From Aselliscus stoliczkanus (taxonomy: Eukaryota > Chordata > Mammalia > Chiroptera > Hipposideridae), in the NCBI GenBank assembly GCA_033961575.1, contig CM066729.1, forward strand, positions 30,724,501 through 30,788,500: DNA of 64,000 nt, in the 5' to 3' direction. Within the stretch, counting starts at the first letter, position 1, and every line of letters starts with the position of its first letter. The notes under the pieces were generated by a model. That model made no database searches. It was not told the DNA's origin and saw only the letters and a program-made list of their open reading frames with translations. Positions 32,490 through 44,939 of the stretch are shown one piece after another. The position numbers were made by a program, and so were the translations under genes.

Positions 32490-34430
32490 GAATAAATGAT
32501 GCTTTAAAAATTAACTGCATCAATAGTATTAGGTACCTCTGCTTCACAGTATATAAAATTGGTATTTGAAAAACAAGGATCAGCTTCAATATCTTAAGGG
32601 TATCAGATATCCAGATCTGACATTGGATAAAATATAAGTGAACAAAATGAAATAAATGAATATACATCTGGCAAGGGATGAAGTGTCTTCCCTTCCTATA
32701 GAAAACATTCTAAACCACAGATGCAATGAAGCAAATTTAAAAACTGCAAATCAAAGGAACTTTGTAGTAGTCACTACAATCAGTTAATCTGAGAAGTTGC
32801 ATCACTATTACTGCAAACCTTTACTGAGTGCCCATAGAACTCATGGCACCTTGGTGGGGTTTACAGAGCTTTGCTTGTATGCTGACCTCGCCCTTATGGA
32901 GCTTACAATTGAGAGAAAAGATGGAGAAATGCAGATGCGATAGAGCAATGACTGAACAGTCTACAGATTTTACCATAAACGTAAAACACATACTGCAAAA
33001 TGAGTGTGAATGGGGAAGGGTAGGAGACAACACTGGATATACTCGGCTTCCTGAAGGACACAGAGCTCTGGAATATTCAAGGGACAGAATAGAGCTGAGA
33101 AAACCAGGATGCAAACAAGACAGTTTCCATCTCCTGCTTCTATCTTTCCTTACTCTCTGCAGCTGGAGGCAACTGCAACACGAGGAATATGGGGATAGAG
33201 GTAACAGGGAAACAAACTTTCCAGTACTTTTTAGCACCTCTGATGAGTTGACTCAGACTAGAACAAAGTTACCATTTAGGTACCTTAACAGCAGTCATAT
33301 TACCATACTAAACAGGTTCAAAGGAAAACAGACAGGTAAAGAACAGTTTCTCTGCACCCTAAATTATGCAGTTACATATGTGGGCCAGCTTGAAGACCAC
33401 TTGACTTGAGGCTGAATGTAACTTTATGGAGGGAGCACACTGGCAAGTACAAAGGGAAATGGTTGGAGGTAGAAAATACCCGGAATAAGTAATTAAGATA
33501 ACATTTTACATTAATGAGTTGAACAGGAGAACAACCCCTAAGAAAAAAGAGAATATCACAGAAGAAAAGGCTAAGTTGACTCAGCCAATTATGAACTAAA
33601 ATATGGAAGTATTTTTTTAAAGAGAAATAATGTCCTAAGATGACTCCATGAGTCAGATATTAGCACTGATAATATCTCAAAAGAGTAAAAAGGTAACTAT
33701 GTACAAAGGATGGGTGAAAGGTGGCTCACAAGCCTCAAAAATCAGAGAAACGGAGAGAACAGGACACTGAATGAGACAGCATCACAAAGAGCACGTAGAT
33801 TTAAGCACGTCACTAATGTTCGACAGCTGTTCAAAGAAAAATAGATGAGGAAATTTTGGGTAAAGCTAGAGAACAAGGAATACATCAGTTACACCAACCA
33901 GAGGCAAGATATGGCCAGGGGATTCATGTTTGAAGAAAAACAGAAAAAAAAAATGTGAGTGGAAAAGGTTATAAAAAATTTCTTCACAAAGAATAAAACT
34001 GGAAGAGTTGAGTCTGGAGAAGCTAAGTAACCTGGAGTAGGAAGTATACTTTGAGCTGCAAAACATACAAGATTTGTGGAGAAACGGCAGAAACTGGAGC
34101 AAACCGTAAGTGCTGAGGGAATGATAGGGCAGTCCTACGGCAAGAGGGAGATCCGAACTGCAGGGCAGCATGCACTTCTCACTCAGCTGCTCTACACACA
34201 AAGTAGCAGCTGTCAAATTTATAAACAGTACAGCCTGAAATCGACATCCTGAACCAAATTTGTCACCTAAATGGCCTCAATTTAAAATAATAGTCAAAAT
34301 TGATACAACTGCTAGGTTGTCTTAAGCAAAAAATATTAAACCTGCCTTTCCTATACGTGAATGATATACCAGTTAATATGCAACATGACATGAGTCCACA
34401 GCTGCTTCTGATCACACTGGAATCCAGACT
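32490..34430. other. Intergenic, no gene recognised
   Basis: Includes the overlapping ORFs 32828-33409 (plus, 193 codons) and 32821-33237 (minus), neither with recognisable domains. The opposing frames and lack of splice context argue for chance. Confidence 0.4.
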
Positions 34431-34450
34431 TCACAAATTGTTCATTTTTT

Positions 34451-34889
34451 TTTTTTTTTAAAGATTTTATTGGGGAATTGGTGGAGGGGAACAGCGTTGG
34501 GGAATCGGGGAAGGGAAACAGACAAGTTGCCGTCTTCTTGTTCTTCAATTTTAGTTGCGGAGGATGTTGCTTCACGGTTGGTATCGTCAGTGATCTTCCC
34601 GGATGAGGCAGATCGGTCGCTGGCCTCTGGATGTCGCTCATCGCGGCTATTGGCAGCTCACGCTGGCTCCCAGCCGCTCACGCTGGCTGTGGGCCACTCA
34701 CTGCAGCCTATGGCAGCCCACTGCAGCAGGGGCTGCAGCCCACACCATCACCGGGGTTTGCACAGCCCAGCTCCAGGTGGAGCTGTTGTTAGCTGTAGAG
34801 GGCAGTGTCACTGGCCCTCATGTGGGATCCGAACCGGGGCCGCTGGCATCCCAAAACCAGCGCTTAACCAATGCGCCACTCGGCCGGCC
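34451..34889 (-). mobile_element. Long SINE (~430 bp type)
   Basis: Full antisense copy. The 19-bp direct repeat CACAAATTGTTCATTTTTT lies at 34432-34450 and 34890-34908 and is identical, indicating a young insertion. Confidence 0.96.
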
Positions 34890-35250
34890 CACAAATTGTT
34901 CATTTTTTCATCTTCAACTTAAGAATGAATTCGGATTACAATAAAACTACCAACGTGCACTTGATTTTATTTGAAGGCATCTATACGCATAACTTATTAC
35001 ATTTTAAAAAACATATACTCTATTAATGTGCTTATTAAAAAGAAAATTTTTTCTCCTTTAAATGTTCAAAATGTCAAGTTGTTACGCATGGATTTGCCAG
35101 GAACAAATGTCTGGGCAAAATTCTTCTTTGTAATTAAATTATTGGCTGACATTTGATGAATTTTGCCAAGGAGTAAAATAATCAACTTGAAAAGGTACAA
35201 AAACTTATCAGATACTCTAGCCTTCAAAATATGGATTCTAATTGAGTTTT

Positions 35251-35686
35251 CTTTTTTAGATTTCATTGGGGAAGTGGGTGAGGGGAACAACATTGGGCAA
35301 TTGGGAAGGGGAACAGACAATTGTGGTCCTTTTTTGTTCTTCAGTCTAGTTGCGGAGGACGTCGCTTTACTGGCCCATGTTGGTATCGTCATTGCACTCT
35401 TTCCGGATGGGGCAGATAGGTCGCCGGCCTCTGGAAGGCCACTCACGGCACACGCTGGCTGCCGGCCAGTCACTGTTGCCTATGGCAGCCCACTGCAGCA
35501 GAGGCCGCAGCCCACACCATCACCAGCCATCTTAGCTAGAAAGGTAACTAGGTGGAGCTGTTGTTCACCACCTTAGCTGTAGAGGGCACAGCACTGACCC
35601 TCACATGTGGGATCCAAACCGGGGTACTGCTGCTGAGAGCTGGCGTACCAAGCCAGCTTCTAACCAAACGCGCCACTCGCCCGGCC
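35251..35686 (-). mobile_element. Long SINE (~430 bp type)
   Basis: Antisense copy from 'TTTTAGATTTCATTGGGGAA' to 'GCCACTCGCCCGGCCCC'. 'CTAATTG' recurs on both flanks. Confidence 0.9.
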
Positions 35687-35841
35687 CCTAATTGTTTACA
35701 TATTATGAGGTGAATAATCCACCAAACCTCAGAAGTTAACAGATGGTTAACTGTTTTTGATGCAAGCTAAATCAGCCTGTTTATTGTTCACTTTAATATC
35801 TACAATGGATGACTCAATTTTGAAAACTCAAAATCAAATAC

Positions 35842-36127
35842 CTTGTTTTATTGCGCTTTGCTTTATTGCACATCGCAGATGTTGCATTTTTTTAACAAAC
35901 TGAAGACCCTCCACCAGCAAAGATTACGACTTGTTCAAGGCTCAGATGGTTTGCATTTCCTAGCAATAAAATATTCTTAAATTATGTACTTCTTTTAGAT
36001 ACAAGGCTATTGCACACTTAATGGGCTATAGTATAAAACTTTTATATGTAACCTGAAACCAAAAAATTAGTGACTATTTGCTTTAATGTGATGGTCTGGA
36101 AACCCTGCAATCTCTGAGGCATGCCTT
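35842..36127 (+). mobile_element. Tigger-like non-autonomous DNA transposon
   Basis: The left end 'CCTTGTTTTATTGCGCTTTG' and the right end 'CAATCTCTGAGGCATGCC' are the two termini of a known mammalian Tigger-type element. Inside, 'TAAAACTTTTATATGTAACC' and 'GGTCTGGAAACCCTGCAATC' belong to the right arm, so most of the parent is missing. TA-like flanks are present. Confidence 0.65.
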
Positions 36128-36284
36128 TAATATCAAAACTCTTAGACAAGTTCCTGTAACAGTGTTAAGCATTCTTCAAAATATAGATAGGAAAAGCCAT
36201 GTAAATATTTTTTGCATTGGTTCACAAATTTAAATGAGTTTAGTTTTAGAACAGCAATTGGGAGCACAGCTTCCAATTGTATGG

Positions 36285-36365
36285 AAGCTGGCATTGGGTC
36301 TAATCTGGCCCTTGGTAGCTGTGACCTTGGGCAAGTTACCTCTTGAAAACTCTTTATCAGTCTGA
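36285..36365 (+). mobile_element. MIR fragment
   Basis: 'GTGACCTTGGGCAAGTTACC' is the MIR signature phrase. Confidence 0.7.
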
Positions 36366-36654
36366 AGGGGTTACTACAGAAGCTTCATGCTCTGAAATTC
36401 CTGGGCACCTGGAGATCCCCTACAACTATGTATATGCATTTTGAGGGAAGCTGGTCCAGAGTTTTCATTAGACTCTCATAGATTACCTTGATCCAAAAAT
36501 AAACTTGCAATACATTAGGTGACCACTTTGTAAACTGCTCCAGGTCTAAACATGGATATTCCCTTCTGATAAGGGGAACTGAGGACTCCTGATTCCCTGC
36601 TGTACATACCCTTTATAAACCTCTCAAGTGTGAACAGTATTTCTAAATATAATC

Positions 36655-37094
36655 GATATATAATGGAAATCACGCTGTGGTGAGGCTACAGTCCTAGGGA
36701 AAGAAAAGGGGTTTTTGCAGGTATAATTAAGGTACTCATCTGTTTGGCTTTGAGTTAATAAAAAAAAGACTATCCCTGGTGGGCCTGACTTAATCAGGTG
36801 AGCCCTTTGAGAGAGCTTAGGTCTTCTCTGAGATCAGAGATTCTCTGGCAGGCTAGTTCTACAGCTGCAAGGAAATGGCTTCTGTCCTAGGAGCATGGAA
36901 GAGGACCCTGGCTTCAGATGAGGCTCTGGCTCTGGCTGAAACCTTGACTGCAGCCTTGAGATATCCTGAGCACAGGACTTAGCTAAGCTGTACCTGGAAC
37001 TCCTGACCCGCAGAAACTGTAAAATAAATACATGATGTTGTTTTAAGCCGTAAGTTTGTGGTAATTTGTTGACCAGCAACAGAAAATACATTAT
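36655..37094 (+). mobile_element. MLT1-type MaLR LTR
   Basis: 'GTTTTTGCAGGTATAATTAA', 'GGTGGGCCTGACTTAATCAG', 'GACTGCAGCCTTGAGATATC', 'TGACCCGCAGAAACTGTAAA' and 'GTGGTAATTTGTTGACCAGC' follow the MLT1 order. Confidence 0.75.
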
Positions 37095-37276
37095 GTCTGT
37101 TTAAAGTCAAAGCTTAGCTTAAATTTCTCTCTTTTGAAGGAACTGAGGCAATGGAGAATCCAAATACGGTGGCTCCACAAATTACCGTGTTACAATAAAC
37201 CATCATTTTACAAAGAAACAACAAAAAAATCTGATTGCAGTCCTGAAGCCTAAAATAAATGTTAAAAAAATCTTCC

Positions 37277-37417
37277 AGGGCCAGCTGAGTGGCTCAATTG
37301 GTTAGGAGCTCACTCTGAGCTCTGAGCAACAGGGTCACCGATTCGATTCCCAGCTGGAGCTGAGCTGCTGCTGAGCTGCCAACAGGTGGTAGGATGGCTC
37401 AGTGGAAAAAAAAAAAT
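37277..37417 (+). mobile_element. Second-family SINE, monomer
   Basis: Head 'GGGCCAGCTGAGTGGCTCAA', tail 'GGATGGCTCAGTGG' plus A-run. 'AAATCTTCCAG' / 'AAATTCTTCCAG' flank it. Confidence 0.9.
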
Positions 37418-37433
37418 TCTTCCAGATGCATTT

Positions 37434-37532
37434 TTTTTTGAGGGCAGTGTTACTGGCCCTCATATGTGGGACCTGAACTGGGGCCGCTGGCTTCCCAAAC
37501 CAACACTTAACCACCGAGTCACTCGGCCGGCC
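37434..37532 (-). mobile_element. Short tRNA-head SINE
   Basis: Antisense copy. CCAGATGCATTTT occurs at 37422-37434 and 37533-37545. Confidence 0.93.
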
Positions 37533-38061
37533 CCCAGATGCATTTTGAATGATTACTCAATAGCTTCAATCATAGCAATGCTCTGACTCAGAGTAATGTG
37601 GAAAGTACTAACTCCATCATGACACACAACTGAAAGGAAACTAACTTTTAAAGATATATTTTAGACCAGAGCTCCTCACACACCTGTAATATAACCTTTT
37701 TATTTTTATAGCACTTGGGAAGAACTCAGGGCTCCAAAAAGGCACTTCAAGACATGGGAAGCCATGAACATTAAGCTTACTGAAGGCTTAATATAAGATT
37801 TCCCCCCTCATCACAAATAATGCTCTATGTTAAAAATGAAGTCAGTTTCCTAGGTCACTGGAGAATATAAAACAAGAGTTGTGTTCAAATCAGTTAACTG
37901 TGGTGAAGAGTTAATTTGTGCTGAAGCAAATTTCAGACACAGACAAGTCCTTCCTAGAATTCTATTAGAATATCAGTGTCTTGTATGAGGCCATGGGTAG
38001 AAATGAAATACTTCAACCATCAGGTAGCCCTTGCACTCAGATGTTGAAATCATCCACAGCT

Positions 38062-38118
38062 GATATCTATCTATATATATATCTATATATCTATATCTAT
38101 ATATATATATATATATCT
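38062..38118. repeat. (ATATCT)n / (AT)n microsatellite
   Basis: Runs of 'ATATCT' and 'ATATAT' units, followed directly by unique sequence that may be the distal KPNA4 3' UTR. Confidence 0.85.
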
Positions 38119-39598
38119 CCTATAAAATCACTTGGCCTATGATAACCACATCAGTCTACTTTGAACCAAGTTTTTGTTTACTAAGAAACATGTATCATGC
38201 AAAGTACTGTTACGTTCACCTTGTGGTTAACCTAAGCCTTTTTGTATGCAATCTATCATTTGGAGTCATGTTGAAATTATAGTAATACTTAAAATATAGC
38301 TCAAGTAGTCTCTCTCAGTCCACGCTGCTGGAAGAATGAAGAACAGTCAAAACCTTGGTTTGGACAAGGAGAAAGCAGAAGCAAAGATTGGGGTCACCTG
38401 AATAAATTCGATGGGTTAAAATATTACTATGTCTATACTGAAATTATAGAACTTAAGAAATTATCTTCTGTTATGTTGGTTCTAGGTCAAAAGCTTAAGA
38501 GAGACAAGCTAATATAATTGATTGAATTACACTCTACATTTATATATATAAAAATCCACACAGCACGCACACACGCCCCATGTAAAACATTTCTTTAAGT
38601 TTTAATGTTTATTTCCCCAAGACAGCCTAGCCTGCATTCTACTTGAATAAATTTTACAAGCTAGTTTTCTGCTGCTTCTAGTTTTAAACTTTAACCATGT
38701 TTCTGATGACAAGGAATGCTGCAAAAATACTCTAGTTCAACAAAGAGTTATGATCACAAAATAATTTTTATCCATTCTACAGTGTTTCAGAATTACCAGT
38801 TGATTTTAAACACAAAGTAGATATAGATGCTAATGGTGGCTAATCTGGTATGTTTCTTATAGCAAACTGTTGTTCATGCAACACTTGTGCTCAAAGGGGA
38901 AGGCACAGGATTTCCTACAATGAGCCACCTTATAAAGAGTTCTTTTTGTACAAATTAATTTATGTCACATTTAATTTAGTGTGCATAACCTCAAAACTGA
39001 GGTATTAATCCAATTTATAAAAACCACTTGCATAACTTTTATGCAAGTTTTAAAAATACAAAGTTTTCTCCCTAAAGTGGCTCAAAATAGATTGTTCATG
39101 GCTGCCTACATCTAAGATAAAAAGATTCTAAAACAATTGAACAGATTAGGCATATTATTAAAGGTGTTCAAACTATTACTTGATTTGTACATCTATTCAA
39201 ACCTTTTCATCAGTCTTTATTCAGCAGTACATATGCACCAAATTCCATTTTAGAAGTTTCCATATCATTTTCATAGAAAACAAAGTTTGAAAACAAATAA
39301 CATTTAAGCACAGCACGGTATTCTACCACAACTGAAACTTTTTTCTTCTTCTTCTTTACAGGACTCAACAAAATCTAAAAATGAACTATGCTGTAGATTT
39401 ACCTCATGCAAAGATCTTTATGTTATCTCTGAAAATGAAAAGGATGGCTTTTTAAAGTACATTTTACTGTTTTATACTATTATGGCAACTTGTGTACTGC
39501 AACACAGTCTATTTTGAGGGAAATTTATGATTTTTTTTTCCATGCAAAAATCTACACAAATTAGTTTTGATGATATGGAAAGCTTTTCATAGCATCAA

Positions 39599-39605
39599 AC
39601 ATTCA
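39599..39605 (-). promoter_or_regulatory. miR-181 seed match in KPNA4 3' UTR
   Basis: The minus strand reads TGAATGT, complementary to bases 2-8 of miR-181. KPNA4 is a reported miR-181b target. Confidence 0.5.
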
Positions 39606-39683
39606 TCTGGTGCAAATGCACGGGGAAACCTTCCTGAAAAGTTTTCTGACTTGAGAAGCAACTAAAAAGCCATTCTAAGTAGG

Positions 39684-39718
<35 letters not shown>

Positions 39719-40025
39719 CTAAAAAAAGGAGGGGGGTGGGAGAAGGGAAATAGGAATAGAAAACACAGGCTGCAGAGTAAACCAATGTCTGCTGCTAAAC
39801 CGGTCTTTGTTTTCATGTCCAGTGTACATTAACACTTATGATCTCATTTTGATGATTTATTAGGTTTGTTATCAGCCCCCTGAAGGCGAATCAAGCTTGC
39901 ATGCGTTCACATACAGCACCACAACCATACCTCTCGTACACAGTCACTCCAGTACTAGGAGTCTGCTTCATGAGTGAAGAGCCCTAGATTTGAAAGATGA
40001 ACCTGGCTCTCCATCACTGAGCCAG

Positions 40026-40032
40026 ACATTCA
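40026..40032 (-). promoter_or_regulatory. miR-181 seed match in KPNA4 3' UTR
   Basis: Second TGAATGT on the minus strand, about 430 nt nearer the stop codon than the other. Confidence 0.5.
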
Positions 40033-40429
40033 TTCAACACTGTCCATTCACACGTTGCTTCATAGCAAGGCCTGGGCTCATTCTCCTTTGACTTAAATGG
40101 GCATCCTATTCTCTTTTATGCTTACAAGGCTTGAAGATGATAGTACTGCACTTTCCCCTCAATTAACATAGAGTAAGTCAATGTTCCTTCTCAGGCACTG
40201 AAGATCTGTGACCTGTAGCCCTTTTTACTTTGAACAACCTAAATAAGCATTCATGTAAAGTTTTCGTTACATTTTGCCACTCATTCTCACTCGCACCCAC
40301 TCGCCATCTTGACCTCATTTGGGCATTTTCTGTGATTCCAAATGAAATCTTCACATTTTCTTTCCCGATTTAATGCAGCAGCAGATCCCATGAGCCAAGC
40401 TTGATGGATCAAACCTTTTTATATATATG

Positions 40430-40460
<31 letters not shown>

Positions 40461-40498
40461 CTCAGTGCTGCATTGTACCTAACTTCCACAACATCTTT

Positions 40499-40597
40499 CT
40501 AAAACTGGAACCCTTCTGTTGGTACATTGGCAGATGAATTGAAACCAAATGTTCCACCTTGTATTGCCTCTGGAACAAGGCTAGGATCTTCATCAAT
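40499..40597 (-). CDS. KPNA4: KPNA4 exon 17, coding part (residues 490-521, stop)
   Basis: Acceptor 'CCCCCCTTAG' precedes the first base at 40597. The exon encodes 'IDEDPSLVPEAIQGGTFGFN' through 'PTEGFQF' and the TAG stop at 40501-40499. This is the acidic, flexible C-terminal tail following the last armadillo repeat, next to the region bound by the export factor CAS. Phase 0 with exon 16. Confidence 0.98.
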   Translation of the reverse strand: MDEDPSLVPEAIQGGTFGFNSSANVPTEGFQF

Positions 40598-40755
40598 CTA
40601 AGGGGGGAAAAAAGATGATTAGTTTTAAATTATACATAAATAGCATTATAGTAATACTCCCATTTCCCCTAAAAAAATATGAGAAATGATGAGTGCTGAC
40701 ATTGTCCTACCATCTCTTTAGAAAGCTGAAGTTTTGTAAAGGCTTTTTCTTTCGT

Positions 40756-40858
40756 TTTTTTTTTGAGGGCAGTGTCACTGGCCCTCATATGTGGGACCCC
40801 AACCGGGGCCGCTGGCTTCCCAAGCCAGCGCTTAACCACTGCGCCATTCGGCCGGCCC
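40756..40858 (-). mobile_element. Short SINE in last KPNA4 intron
   Basis: Sense with respect to the KPNA4 transcript. GTAAAGGCTTTTTCTT repeats at 40737-40752 and 40859-40874. It sits about 160 bases upstream of the exon 17 acceptor. Confidence 0.95.
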
Positions 40859-41449
40859 GTAAAGGCTTTTTCTTAAGGATGCCAAAATGAGAGGAAACCT
40901 AAAATAATATGGGTATCTTCCAAAAGAATGAAATAGAAGTAATAAACTGGAGATGGACCTACATCTCAAACTGAGAGGATTCTCACTATAATTTCCCTTG
41001 TACCCAGGCAAACAGATAAAAGTTGATGACATTAAAAAGTTAATGCCACCACTTTTAGAGTAAGTGTATTCTTTGATTAATTTCTAAATAGCAATTAGAG
41101 ACAATGAAATTTGGGCTCAAAATAATAAAATAATAACTCTGCTAATAATGGATAAATAATATTCTATATGGTTTATATCTAAAGGTTCTTTTCTGAAATA
41201 CCACAAAATTATTAGTCTATAGTGTAGTTCCTATAAATATGCACATCATTTGAGTTATTCTTTTCACCATGTTAAGAGAATAACAAAGAATTGCGTGCTG
41301 AGGAATTAGATATCATAAGGCCCCGTGTATATCTACAATTGCAAATTAACACTTCCAAAAATTAAACTTTGAAGACACGTGATAAAAGCTACCCTTAAAA
41401 GAATATGCTATTCCTGGATTTTATTTGATTCATTTAATTTTCTAGTATA

Positions 41450-41795
41450 GTCATGCGCTGTGGAACAACTGGGATTCGTTCTGAGAAATCTGTTGCTAGG
41501 TGATTTCATTGTCGTGTGAACATCAGAGTGCACTTTTCCAAACCTAGATGGTATAGCCCACTACTGTAATGGTATGGGCTATACTTTTATATGACTGGCA
41601 GTGCGGTAAGTTTGTTTACACCAGCATCACCACCAACATGTAAGTAACGCATTGTGGCATGATGTTATGAGGGCTTTGTTGTCACTAGCTAACAGGAATT
41701 TTTCAGCTCCACTATTATTACCTAGGGGACCAGTGTTGTATATGCGGTCCATCGTTGACTGAAATGTCGTTATATGGTGTGTGACTGGTACTGTC
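41450..41795. mobile_element. DNA transposon with terminal inverted repeats, family not assigned
   Basis: The left end 'AGTCATGCGCTGTGGAAC' and the right end (reverse complement) 'CAGTCACACACCATATAACG' are related inverted termini. Internal 'TTCTGAGAAATCTGTTGCTA' and 'CCAAACCTAGATGGTATAGC' are familiar from a medium-reiteration mammalian DNA repeat. Confidence 0.6.
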
Positions 41796-42576
41796 TTTGT
41801 CAGGTTAATGTTTGAACAACAGACATTTAACAAAATGTTTAATAATATTCCATTCTTTTCTGATAATACAGAAAAGTCTGTGGTATAAGACTTATTCTTT
41901 AAAAAGTTGAGTAAAACATTCAAGAAAGTCACAGGTGACTATATCTAATCATTATAATTTTCTAAGAAACAACTGCTTTACTTTTAGATTTACCTTTCCA
42001 AAGAGGCAATACTAAAAATAAGTTAATACTCTAATTTCAACTACCATATACTGACAATATGAAGGTACATTTGTATACTACACCTTACATTATATAGTAA
42101 CTTATCATTCTTGATGATTTATTATTTTCGTTTTATCTATCTAGCTTCATATTTGTTTCTGGTCACCAACTAAAAATAACAGTGAGAATATAGTCAGATA
42201 TGGATTAACTAATTGTCATAAATGATTTATTATAAGATATACTAGTATCACTAGTTTGTTTATAAACATGTTATGCTATTAACAGTAAAAAATATGAGAA
42301 CTATAAAGACATCAAGTGAAAAATAAAGCCTGACTTACCTAGTGTCAAAAAAAAAAATCCTTAACTTTTTTTTGCCATTATAGTACTACTTCTTCATGCC
42401 CTGAAGGACCTCAAAATATTGAAATAATTATGTTTCTGAAATAAGTGACATTACTGTCATATACCTATTTAATTCCATTCCCTCAAAATATGTATAAATA
42501 TTCTAGCTTACTATATTATTTTATCAAGACTTATGTTTATACATAAAACTAAGAAAACTACAAAGTTATTAAATAC

Positions 42577-42671
42577 ATCATCTGAAGAGAAGAACTGATC
42601 AATGATCTCATAGGCCAATTTGTAGATGTCTTCGTTTTCATGATTTTGAAGTTGTTCAATTTTCTCAAGTC
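42577..42671 (-). CDS. KPNA4: KPNA4 exon 16 (residues 459-489)
   Basis: Acceptor 'TCTTACAG' before 42671 and donor GTATTT at 42576-42571. It encodes '[20 protein letters not shown]' to '[10 protein letters not shown]', the tenth armadillo repeat, which contributes to CAS binding during recycling. The first two bases complete Gly458. These residues separate KPNA4 from KPNA3. Confidence 0.98.
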
Positions 42672-42699
42672 CTGTAAGAGATTTTATGACGTGAAACAA

Positions 42700-43295
42700 T
42701 GGTAATACTTAAAAAAGTTGTGACAAAAAAGTTACAATAATCTTGGGACCACATTAATACAATTTTGGGATTGCAAATCTACAATTAAAAGTGAATCTTA
42801 AAAATAAAAACATTTTATGCACAAAGATATAGCATATTTATTTATCTGTAAAAATTAACAACCTAAGTGTTTAAATGCATATAAATGATTAAGTAAGCAA
42901 TGGGACATCCATCTATCCAGCAGAATACTATATAACCAATGTTTATAAGGAGTGGTAACATGTAAAATTGCTCTTCTTTGTTAAAAGCAGGTTCTTTCTA
43001 CTTTCTAGCGTCTGCCAAGTTTTTCTAGTAAGCATGTATAAAAAAATTTTAAATACGGGTGATTAATAAATATACATGTTAAGACATCTGTTAAGTATAA
43101 TATAAAATGATCAAGATCACAGCATTCAGGGAAAAATGGACTTTTCCCTCTAAACATTAATGAGTTTATTAATCATAGGCAGAAACACTAAAAATATGTA
43201 AACTTAACTTTTGATATGCAAATAAGATCTTGTTTTGCTTTTTAGGAATAATAATTTTAACACATTGAGGACGGGGTATTTAAATGTATATAGAC
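42700..43295. other. KPNA4 intron 15, no feature recognised
   Basis: AT-rich, no repeat named. Confidence 0.35.
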
Positions 43296-43300
43296 GCAGG

Positions 43301-43446
43301 GCTGGCCAAGTGGCTCAGTTGGTTAAGAGCTCGCTCAAGAGTGCGAGCTGAGCTCTGAGCAACAGCCATTTGATGCCCAGCCCGAGCTGAGCTGCCAACA
43401 GGTGGCAGGATGGCTCAGCTAAAAAAAATAAAAAATGAAAAAAAAA
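43301..43446 (+). mobile_element. Second-family SINE, monomer
   Basis: 'GGGCTGGCCAAGTGGCTCAG' head, 'GGATGGCTCAGCTAAAAAAA' tail. Antisense to KPNA4, immediately followed by another SINE. Confidence 0.92.
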
Positions 43447-43565
43447 GGGCCGGCAGAGCGGCGCAGTGGTTAAGCACTGGCTTGGGAAGCCAGGGGCCCC
43501 AGTTTGGGTCCCATATATGAGGGCCAGTAACACCGCCCTCAAAATAAATAAATAAATAAATAGAA
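43447..43565 (+). mobile_element. Short tRNA-head SINE
   Basis: Inserted in the A-tail of the preceding SINE. Ends in an (AAAT)n tail. Confidence 0.93.
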
Positions 43566-44214
43566 AGAAAATAAATGTACAGATGCAAATCTGTATCATC
43601 AGTCCACAATGTGTTATGGTCTTTGAAATATAGTGAAATTACTCTTTCATGAGTGTTCCTCTATCCCTCATATGGCGGAGGTTATTTGGGGCTCATTTCT
43701 CACTCTATACACTCTCCTTATTGGGCCCTTCCATTAAAAAATTAGCTGCTAATATAGGCTGAGGACTTGTACATCTACAGCTTCGTTCTTTTCTGAACTT
43801 TAGATGCATAAAATTTAAATGCCTTCATGTTACTTCCACGAGGACATTTCACAGGTACCTAAAACCTGAACTGTCCAAAACACGTTATTTGTCTTTACTC
43901 ATTTAAACTGTTTGTTTTGCTGTATGCTTACTTGGTAATAACAACAGCTTGAAATCTGAGAAAGCCTAAGTTCCCCTTTCCTTTGATACTCTACTATCAA
44001 ATCTCAAAAACCTGTATGTTTATCCATTTCTTGAATCTTGTGATCTCCCCTTTGTCTCTATTATCACTGCCTTCATTTATTGTGACCCAACCACTATTAC
44101 TTTCCTAACTAGTTTCCTGCTTCCTGTCTCCAATGTATCCCATTCCTCTGATATCAATGCTCCATCTAAACATACTAATGGCTTACCAAATAAAATCTTC
44201 CAATGGTTTGTCAT

Positions 44215-44325
44215 ACCCTAGAGCAGAATCCATTGGGGGAGCTTATGAGATACCGATTTCTGGGCCTTACCTCCAGAGAGGTAGGTAATGCTCAAGAGAT
44301 CTATATTTTAATTTTAATGCATAAA
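44215..44325 (+). mobile_element. MER5A-like hAT fragment
   Basis: 'TTGGGGGAGCTTATGAGATA' and 'CTGGGCCTTACCTCCAGAGA' resemble the MER5A core. Diverged. Confidence 0.5.
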
Positions 44326-44939
44326 ATAAAATTTTAATAATTACATGGTAAAAAAAAAAGGTAGTAAAACATTTTTAACTATGTTTGTTTTAATTTTTTT
44401 GGTACTCACTTCCTAATAAATTCCCTAACGCTATTCCCCATCATCTGTTCCTAACTTGATAGTTATGCATTATGTTTTTGTTATTCTATTTGTCATTTAA
44501 TAACTTTAAACATACTTATTTCTAATTCATTTTCAAGCTTCTGAACTCCTCCAGTAAGTAAGCTGAAGATATGGTTCTCCTACTCTTATCGTTACCTCTC
44601 CATTTATTTCTCAACTTATGTCAGAAATACCTTTACTTTTATGCTTATCCAGGTTAATAAATAACATTTACATTTTGCTCCACAGCCATGTTGGAGACTT
44701 CCAAGTTATGTGTACTTGTTAATGCTAAGAGCTGAAAGCTAAGTTTGAAAGCTAAGGCTGTTTACATTCCAGGTGGCTCTGGTACACAGCCAGATTTCGG
44801 AACTACTGGCCTATAAAATATCTGCTGTGCTACAAAGCGTGTAAGACTGCAGAGGCCTGCTTATCGGCTATGTTTCGAGCCTCATCTGTTGGCAGTTTCT
44901 ACCCCATACTTTGTGATTCAGCAACACTGAACTAGTTAT

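Larger units (their letters stand above)
38130..40498 (-). other. KPNA4: KPNA4 3' untranslated region (distal end unresolved)
   Basis: Sequence continues without interruption downstream of the stop codon. It is free of SINEs although the flanks on both sides are dense in them, which fits transcribed, constrained sequence. Candidate minus-strand AATAAA signals lie at 39861-39856, 39221-39216 and 38613-38608, so shorter and longer isoforms are possible. It contains a 27-base poly(A) on the plus strand (poly(U) in the mRNA, 39687-39713), an AT repeat at 40420-40460, and two miR-181 seed matches. I did not see a single decisive cleavage site. Confidence 0.65.

Noticed and set aside
32821..33409. 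193-codon plus ORF with an opposing 138-codon ORF
   Set aside because: No recognisable domain or splice sites. Overlapping open frames on both strands fit chance.
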